NCBI GenBank assembly: GCA_951812305.1
Contig: CATOSB010000004.1
Location: 186,001-250,000, forward strand
Direction of reading: 5' to 3'
DNA length: 64,000 nt
Origin: an uncultured Paracoccaceae bacterium
GTDB lineage: Bacteria > Pseudomonadota > Alphaproteobacteria > Rhodobacterales > Rhodobacteraceae
Of the stretch, positions 58,711 to 64,000 are shown one piece after another. A program made the position numbers and the translations under genes. Every line of letters starts with the position of its first letter. Within the stretch, counting starts at the first letter, position 1. The notes under the pieces were generated by a model. That model ran no database searches. It saw only the letters and a program-made list of their open reading frames with translations, and was not told the origin of the DNA.

Positions 58711-59781
58711 CTAGCGGACACGGCTTCCGTTGCTTTCGTCAAAGACGAACAGATGGTCGGGCGGAATGACAACGCCGACATCGTCGCCTTGATCGCCGGT
58801 GAAATCCTTGGGGGCCTTCACAGCGATCTGATCCTCGCCCCAATCGACCGTAACCAGCGCGTGGTCGCCGATCAGTTCGTTGGTGAATATCTTGCCAACA
58901 AACGTCCCGTCGGACGGCGGCGCGATGGAGCAATCTTCGGGGCGGACGCCCATCACCGCGCGTTCGATATTGGCAGAGACCGACGCGTTGACCCGGACGC
59001 CATTGGTCACAAACTGGTTCCCGTCCATGCTGCCATGGACCACATTCATCGGCGGCGAACCGATGAACTGCGCCACAAACAGGTTTGCGGGGTTGTTGTA
59101 GATCTCGGCAGGTGTAGCGAGTTGTTGCAACACGCCTTTTTCCAGGATCGCTACGCGATGGGCCAGGGTCATGGCCTCAATCTGGTCGTGCGTGACATAG
59201 ATCGTCGTGATCCCCATGGATTTTTGCATGTGCTTTAGCTGCGCGCGCATGTGGCCGCGCAGTTTGGCGTCGAGGTTCGACAGGGGTTCGTCCATCAGAA
59301 AGACCGAAGGCTGCCGGATCACCGCGCGGGCCAGCGCCACGCGTTGCCGCTGGCCACCGGACAATTCCCGTGGATATCGGTCCAACAGGTCCTCTATCTG
59401 CACTTGCCGGGCGGCTTCGCGCGTTGCCTTATCCATCTCGTCCTTGCTGACGCGGCGGACCTTTAGCGGAAAGCCGATGTTCTCGGCCACGGTCTTGTGC
59501 GGGTAGAGCGCGTAGGATTGAAACACCATCGAGATGTCGCGGTATTTCGGCAGAACTTCTGTCACGTTCTGATCGTCGATATAGACCTGTCCGGCTGATG
59601 GGTTTTCCAGCCCCGACAGGATGCGAAGCGCTGTAGTCTTGCCCGACCCAGACGCGCCCAGAAGGACGACGAATTCGCCCGGTTCGACCTCCAGATCGAA
59701 ATCACGCAGGACTTTGACGTCGCCGAAACTTTTTTCGATATTCTCGAACCGAACCGACGCCTTGTGGCCAATCTCTGCCAT
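58711..59781 (-). CDS. carbohydrate ABC transporter ATPase (UgpC/MalK type)
   Basis: The 356-residue ATPase has Walker A LLGASGSGKTTALRI, the signature LSGGQRQRVALARAV, Walker B VFLMDEPLSNLDAKLR, and a C-terminal OB-like regulatory domain (MGVRPEDCSIAPPSDGTFVG). Such ATPases drive import of sugars or polyols with two permeases and a binding protein, all present upstream. Confidence 0.93.
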   Translation of the reverse strand: MAEIGHKASVRFENIEKSFGDVKVLRDFDLEVEPGEFVVLLGASGSGKTTALRILSGLENPSAGQVYIDDQNVTEVLPKYRDISMVFQSYALYPHKTVAENIGFPLKVRRVSKDEMDKATREAARQVQIEDLLDRYPRELSGGQRQRVALARAVIRQPSVFLMDEPLSNLDAKLRGHMRAQLKHMQKSMGITTIYVTHDQIEAMTLAHRVAILEKGVLQQLATPAEIYNNPANLFVAQFIGSPPMNVVHGSMDGNQFVTNGVRVNASVSANIERAVMGVRPEDCSIAPPSDGTFVGKIFTNELIGDHALVTVDWGEDQIAVKAPKDFTGDQGDDVGVVIPPDHLFVFDESNGSRVR

Positions 59782-59784
59782 TTC

Positions 59785-60969
59785 TTAGCCTTTCACCGCG
59801 CCCATCAAGACACCTTTGGATATGAATCTTGTCAGCAGGATCGCCATCACAATCACCGGTATGATCATCACGACGATGATTGCGCACATCTCCCACCAGA
59901 ATATGCCCTTTTCGCCCGCGTTTTTGGCAGCGACCATGATCGGCATGGTCTGCACCTTGACCGTCGCAAGGAAGACCGCGAAGAGGTATTCGTTCCAGCT
60001 GAGCACCAGGATCAACAGCGTTGTCGCGGCGAGGCCGGGGCGGGTGAGCGGCAGGACGATTTCCCAGAAGATGCGCGGGCGGGTGGCGCCGTCAAGCTGG
60101 GCGGATTCCTCCAACTCTATTGGCAGGTTGGCAAAGAAGTCGTGCATCAGCCAGACGACGATTGGCATATTCGCCACCGCATAAAGCAGGATCAGTGCCA
60201 GATGGGTGTCCAGCATCTTGACCGCCTGGAACATCACATAGATGGGGATCACGATGACAATCGGCGGCAGGATCCGCTGAGAGATGATCCAGAACAGGAT
60301 ATCGCCATTGCGCAGGTGCATTTTGAACCAACCACGCAAGGCACGCGCGAGGAAGTAGAACAGCGCCAGTGCAACTGTCGCTGAAGCCCACCACGGCGCA
60401 CCTGCATAGGTGGTCGCATAGATCACAACCACGATCAGCCCCACGAAGATCATGATGTTGCCAAATCGCGGTGCATATTGGATGCGCGCCAACGCATAAG
60501 CCGCCATTGACCCGACGATCACGCACAGCCCCGTCGAGAAGATGCTGATCACCACTGAATTGGTGAAGGCTAGATAGATCTTGCAGATCTGCGGGTCCAT
60601 TGGGGTGAGCTTCACGATCGGCGAAACGATCCAGACGAATGAGTTATAAACCAACAACCCGAACTGCCGCGATATGGCGGCGAAATTGCAGTTCGGGTCC
60701 TCGGTAAACTGGGTGCGCCAGGCCTCCAGCGTTGGTTGGAAGTCGATGAAGGGCAAATAGAACGGCCCTTGGTTCACGGCGGCGGCATCTTTGAAGGATG
60801 TGATGATCACCCAATAGATCGGGAACAGCACAAAGAACGACCAGACCGCCAGCAACGCATAGGCCACAACCTTGGCAAAGGGTGACATTTTGCCGACTGA
60901 CGGTGCCTCGAACAATCGCTGGGCCAGCGTTCGGTCCGCCTTGGTGAAGCGATAGGTTGCCTGCGTCAT
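59785..60969 (-). CDS. carbohydrate ABC permease (MalG/UgpE type)
   Basis: The 394-residue protein has six membrane helices and the EAA loop ELEESAQLDGATRPRIFWEIVLPLTRPG. It is longer than most MalG relatives by about 100 residues, with an extra loop containing FTEDPNCNFAAISRQFGLL after the first helix. It ends ISKGVLMGAVKG. Its start overlaps the stop of the partner permease by 4 bp. Confidence 0.92.
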   Translation of the reverse strand: MTQATYRFTKADRTLAQRLFEAPSVGKMSPFAKVVAYALLAVWSFFVLFPIYWVIITSFKDAAAVNQGPFYLPFIDFQPTLEAWRTQFTEDPNCNFAAISRQFGLLVYNSFVWIVSPIVKLTPMDPQICKIYLAFTNSVVISIFSTGLCVIVGSMAAYALARIQYAPRFGNIMIFVGLIVVVIYATTYAGAPWWASATVALALFYFLARALRGWFKMHLRNGDILFWIISQRILPPIVIVIPIYVMFQAVKMLDTHLALILLYAVANMPIVVWLMHDFFANLPIELEESAQLDGATRPRIFWEIVLPLTRPGLAATTLLILVLSWNEYLFAVFLATVKVQTMPIMVAAKNAGEKGIFWWEMCAIIVVMIIPVIVMAILLTRFISKGVLMGAVKG

Positions 60970-62117
60970 GACTGCGGTTTCCTGATTTGGCCCATGACGA
61001 CGTAGTTGAAGAACGAGGCGCAGACGACCACGGTCAGGATCAACAAGAGATAGGCAATCGCGGCTGATGAGCCGAGGTCATTGGCACGCCAGATATACAT
61101 TGAATTGAGCGTCATCGACTCGGTCGCCGATCCCGGGCCGCCGCCTGTCATGATGTTCGGCAGGTCCACAATCTTGAACGCCTCGATCATACGGATCAAC
61201 AGGACCGTCACCGCCACGGGCAATACCTGCGGCCAGGTGATTTCGCGGAATATCTGAACACTTGATGCGCCATCAACCTGTGCGGCCTCGACATGGTCGC
61301 GCGGGATGTTTTCCAAGGCGGCGAGCATGCAGATGAAGATGAACGGGATCCATTGCCAGCTGTCACTGACCATCATCATGAACCGCGCGGACCAGGCGTC
61401 GGCCGACCAGACCCAATCCTGAAGCCCCAGAAATCCAAGGACCGGCTCAAACGGCCCTTTGGTCACATCGGCAACCATACGCATGGCGTAACCGACGCCA
61501 AGGGGCGTGATCATCAGTGGTATGAAAAAAATGACGCGGAAGAAGTTCTTGCCAGAAATCGGCTGTGAACAAAGAAACGCCAGCCCAGTGCCGATCACAA
61601 ATTGTATGGCGCATCCAACGAGGACGTAAAACAGCGTCGTATAGAGCGTTCCGATGTTGTTGCCCGACAAGAGTGAGGCACACAGGATATAGGCAAGGAA
61701 AATCGCCATCGCCGCAGAAATGCTCCGGCCAATCATCCCGACCCAAGTGGTGATGCGCACCGACCGGATCAGCCACCACAACACCGCGACGGCGATGATC
61801 GCGAACAGCACCCAGCCAAAGAACGTGATATCCAACCGGCCCAGAAAATGCTGTTCCGCGCTGCCGAAAAACTGTTTGGAAAAGTTGCGAAAGCCGACAT
61901 AGCGAAACTTCAGCCCGTCACCGGACCAGCGCACCCGGCTCATCGCGAAAAAAATCGAATAGATCGTCGGAAAAATCGCGAAAATCAGGATCAGAGACAC
62001 GCAGGGCGCGATGAAAAACGTGCCCGAATGCTTGTCCACCCACTCGCCCAACCGGTCGCGGGTGCTTGCGCCAGCCGACAATGCTCTCGGCTGGCGCATG
62101 TTTTCAAAAGACGACAT
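60966..62117 (-). CDS. carbohydrate ABC permease (MalF/UgpA type)
   Basis: This 383-residue permease has about seven membrane helices. The EAA loop is IPRDHVEAAQVDGASSVQIFREITWPQVLP, and ALENIPRDHVEAAQVDGA matches sugar importers. It follows the binding-protein gene by 12 bp and overlaps the next permease gene. Confidence 0.92.
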   Translation of the reverse strand: MSSFENMRQPRALSAGASTRDRLGEWVDKHSGTFFIAPCVSLILIFAIFPTIYSIFFAMSRVRWSGDGLKFRYVGFRNFSKQFFGSAEQHFLGRLDITFFGWVLFAIIAVAVLWWLIRSVRITTWVGMIGRSISAAMAIFLAYILCASLLSGNNIGTLYTTLFYVLVGCAIQFVIGTGLAFLCSQPISGKNFFRVIFFIPLMITPLGVGYAMRMVADVTKGPFEPVLGFLGLQDWVWSADAWSARFMMMVSDSWQWIPFIFICMLAALENIPRDHVEAAQVDGASSVQIFREITWPQVLPVAVTVLLIRMIEAFKIVDLPNIMTGGGPGSATESMTLNSMYIWRANDLGSSAAIAYLLLILTVVVCASFFNYVVMGQIRKPQS

Positions 62118-62129
62118 CAGTCGCTGGCA

Positions 62130-63605
62130 TTACTCAGAACCGAGCGCCAAGGCCTGTGCTGCGATCTGTTCGTCGCGGCCAAAGTCCTCGGTGATCTCTT
62201 CCCAACCTTCCTCGATATTTTCCAGCGCCTCATCGACGGTGATTTCACCGGCCAGGTAACGCGCAAGTTCGGTATCGAGAACAACAGCGGTGTATTGCTG
62301 GGCACCCGGGATTTTCATGTCAGACGACATATTCAAGTTATCCAGCGCCCCGTTGATCGCGCCCAGATAGTTGGTTGCCAGATCGGCGGGCATACCCGAC
62401 TCGACCCACGGATCAATGCTTGCGAGTTGCGACACACGGTAGGGGTTATACCCTGTTGGCCCGCGCGTGACATCGATCCCCGACTGCGCCGGCTGGTTCA
62501 TGTAAGACAGGAAGTCATAGGCTGCCGCCTTGGTCGCATCATCTGCTTTTGCGTTGATCGCACCGGCCCAGCCGCCGAAGGCCGCGAATGGCGAGTAGTT
62601 TACCCCATCAACGGAATGCGGTGCGGTCTCTGCCGTGGCAGCAACCAGTTCGCCAGTTTCACGGTCCAGCACTTCGCGGGACCCGATTGCGCCGATAGCA
62701 TACAGCTTGCCCTTAATCGAAGCCGCGTCATCGTCCAGCTGCAGTGTTCCGGGGTCACCCCATTCGACCAACAGACCACAGCGGCCCGCTTTGAACAGCG
62801 CACGGGTGTCGCCGATGTCCATGTTCAGCTCTTCCGGGGGACCGAATTCGCCGGTCGCCTTGTAGAGCTCAAACGCCTTTTTCCACCCCGCGTTGTTGAT
62901 CAGCGGTGTCATTGTGGAATTGTCGAAGTGGAATCCCTGCGCCGTGCCGTGCGTTTGCACAATCGGTGCGGCAAAAGTCTGGATCGCAAAGTAAGACTGC
63001 GCGTTCCGCTTCTTGAAGATGCAAGACCCATAGTCAGCCTCGCCATCGCCATTCATGTCCATGCCATGAATCTTGGAGGCGACATCAAGATAGTCTTCCC
63101 AGGTCACTGGCGGTTCAACACCAGCCTCAGTCAGCACATCGGTGCGATAGTAAACCATCTGAAAGTCACCATCGACCATCAGCAGTTTGGTCTTGCCGCC
63201 AACCTTCTGGCCGAATTCACGGAAGTAGGGCGCGATGTCGTCCAGCATGATTTTGTCGTCATTGGCGATATAGGGGTCGAGGTCTTCCAGCAGCCCTGCG
63301 GCGTCCAGTTCAACGCCCCAACCGGCGGCGAATACGCCGACGTCGATAGAATTCGTACCCGTTGCCCAATCATTCTGGATCTTCGGGAAAATCTCGGCAA
63401 AGGGAACTTCGGTTACGGCGATCTTGGCGCCGGTCAAGGCCTCAAAATCCTTGCCACGTTCAATCAACGGCCCGGCGATCACGTATCCCGGACGGGTCAG
63501 GATGTTGACGGTCACACCCTCATGTTGCGCAAATGCGGGGGCAGCAGCGCCACCGATTGCGGCAGCGCCAATTGATAGCGCTGCCAAATGTTTGCGAAAA
63601 TGCAT
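62130..63605 (-). CDS. carbohydrate ABC substrate-binding protein
   Basis: From ATG 63605 (GGGAGG upstream) the signal is MHFRKHLAALSIGAAAIGG then AAAPAFA, and the mature domain opens HEGVTVNILTRPGYVIAG. The type 1 extracellular solute-binding fold shows VGVFAAGWGVELDAAGLLEDL and a typical hinge with PVTWEDYLDVASKIHG and FGGWAGAINAKADDATKAAAYDFLSY. The 491-residue length fits large carbohydrate receptors. It is the first gene of an operon: binding protein, two permeases, ATPase, alcohol dehydrogenase, GMC oxidoreductase. Confidence 0.93.
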   Translation of the reverse strand: MHFRKHLAALSIGAAAIGGAAAPAFAQHEGVTVNILTRPGYVIAGPLIERGKDFEALTGAKIAVTEVPFAEIFPKIQNDWATGTNSIDVGVFAAGWGVELDAAGLLEDLDPYIANDDKIMLDDIAPYFREFGQKVGGKTKLLMVDGDFQMVYYRTDVLTEAGVEPPVTWEDYLDVASKIHGMDMNGDGEADYGSCIFKKRNAQSYFAIQTFAAPIVQTHGTAQGFHFDNSTMTPLINNAGWKKAFELYKATGEFGPPEELNMDIGDTRALFKAGRCGLLVEWGDPGTLQLDDDAASIKGKLYAIGAIGSREVLDRETGELVAATAETAPHSVDGVNYSPFAAFGGWAGAINAKADDATKAAAYDFLSYMNQPAQSGIDVTRGPTGYNPYRVSQLASIDPWVESGMPADLATNYLGAINGALDNLNMSSDMKIPGAQQYTAVVLDTELARYLAGEITVDEALENIEEGWEEITEDFGRDEQIAAQALALGSE

Positions 63606-63725
63606 ATTGATTCCTCCCAATCTATTTGTACGGCTGTCGGTATTTTTGACGTACGTAAGTCAGCTTAGGGCGCAATTTCCCGATTGGCCACCAATTTCTG
63701 AGTCATTCTAGGGCCTTGCCCCGGT

Positions 63726-64000
63726 TCAATCCGCGTGCAGAGGATTCTGGATGGGTGGGCCGATATGTATCCCGGTAAAGTGCACCGCCAGACCCGACCG
63801 CTGCGGAGAACAGGCCATCGGCCCGAATTTGATTCGAGCATCCGGCGGGAAATCTGCAACGCGCATCAGGTGCCATGCCCCTGCCGCACCAAGGTAATGC
63901 ACGATCACGGCCCCGCCTGTTCGTGTCAGGCGAACATGTTGCGGGCCGATGATCTTGGGCACGCTAATAACTGACCAATCCGACCGCCCATCACGTGTAA
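63726..64000 (-). CDS. DUF1349-like protein, partial at window edge
   Basis: A frame open to the right edge reads DWSVISVPKIIGPQHVRLTR, then AGAWHLMRVADFPPDARIKFGPMACSPQRSGLAVHFTGIHI, ending at 63726. The FGPMACSPQR-SGLxVxFT pattern is that of the DUF1349 family, concanavalin-like beta-sandwich proteins found with sugar-utilisation genes. Only the C-terminal part (about 90 residues) is in the window; the start lies beyond 64,000. It lies upstream of the sugar importer on the same strand. Confidence 0.7.
   Translation of the reverse strand, partial: TRDGRSDWSVISVPKIIGPQHVRLTRTGGAVIVHYLGAAGAWHLMRVADFPPDARIKFGPMACSPQRSGLAVHFTGIHIGPPIQNPLHAD

Noticed and set aside
61848..63575. 575-codon open frame on the plus strand
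   Set aside because: It runs antisense to the ABC permease and binding-protein genes, which have clear family motifs. Long antisense frames are expected at this GC content.

Overview
The window looks like chromosome from a Rhodobacterales (Roseobacter-group) alphaproteobacterium. This is inferred from high-GC coding, the housekeeping proteins (IlvC, CarA, YqeY, PntAB), a UbiH-like flavoprotein, TAXI-type TRAP transport and the overall gene repertoire. No rRNA, tRNA or CRISPR array was recognised.

Region 1 (about 1-26,740) is mostly ordinary chromosome: a DMT exporter, ilvC, two coupled Lrp regulators with a small hypothetical gene and a class-V aminotransferase, a flavin monooxygenase, a HAD phosphatase, GntR, a glycosyltransferase with a GspE-N-like domain, carA, yqeY, a GATase, SDR+GNAT, pntAB, a dienelactone-hydrolase-like protein and two divergent M20 amidohydrolases. 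The second Lrp gene is split by an IS630-family element whose TA duplication can be read exactly. An IS66-family copy at 14.1-16.9 kb is itself split by another IS630-family element. Two ~270-bp repeats in opposite orientation, each with a 68-bp double-hairpin core, bracket the monooxygenase-HAD-GntR block.

Region 2 (about 26,740-39,560) is accessory. It holds an IS1595-like element that joins a truncated transposase to the 3' end of a methylase/restriction-type gene, a truncated hsdS, an intact hsdM, a P4-type integrase, and a periplasmic molybdenum hydroxylase set (di-haem cytochrome, Mo subunit, 2Fe-2S subunit) with a divergent TetR. It then holds two head-to-tail copies of the same IS630-family element found in the IS66, and a short tyrosine recombinase.

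Region 3 (39,560-64,000) is a catabolic region: a sulfatase, a peptide-type ABC importer, two enolase-superfamily enzymes around a GntR regulator, a TAXI TRAP transporter, a GMC oxidoreductase, a zinc alcohol dehydrogenase and a carbohydrate ABC importer. I infer uptake and breakdown of a (possibly sulfated) sugar or sugar acid. Much of it is decaying: the ABC substrate-binding gene is split by an IS630-family element, one permease gene carries a 47-bp tandem duplication that shifts its frame, and the TAXI binding protein and GMC oxidoreductase are both cut at an IS66 copy without target duplication, which points to a deletion.
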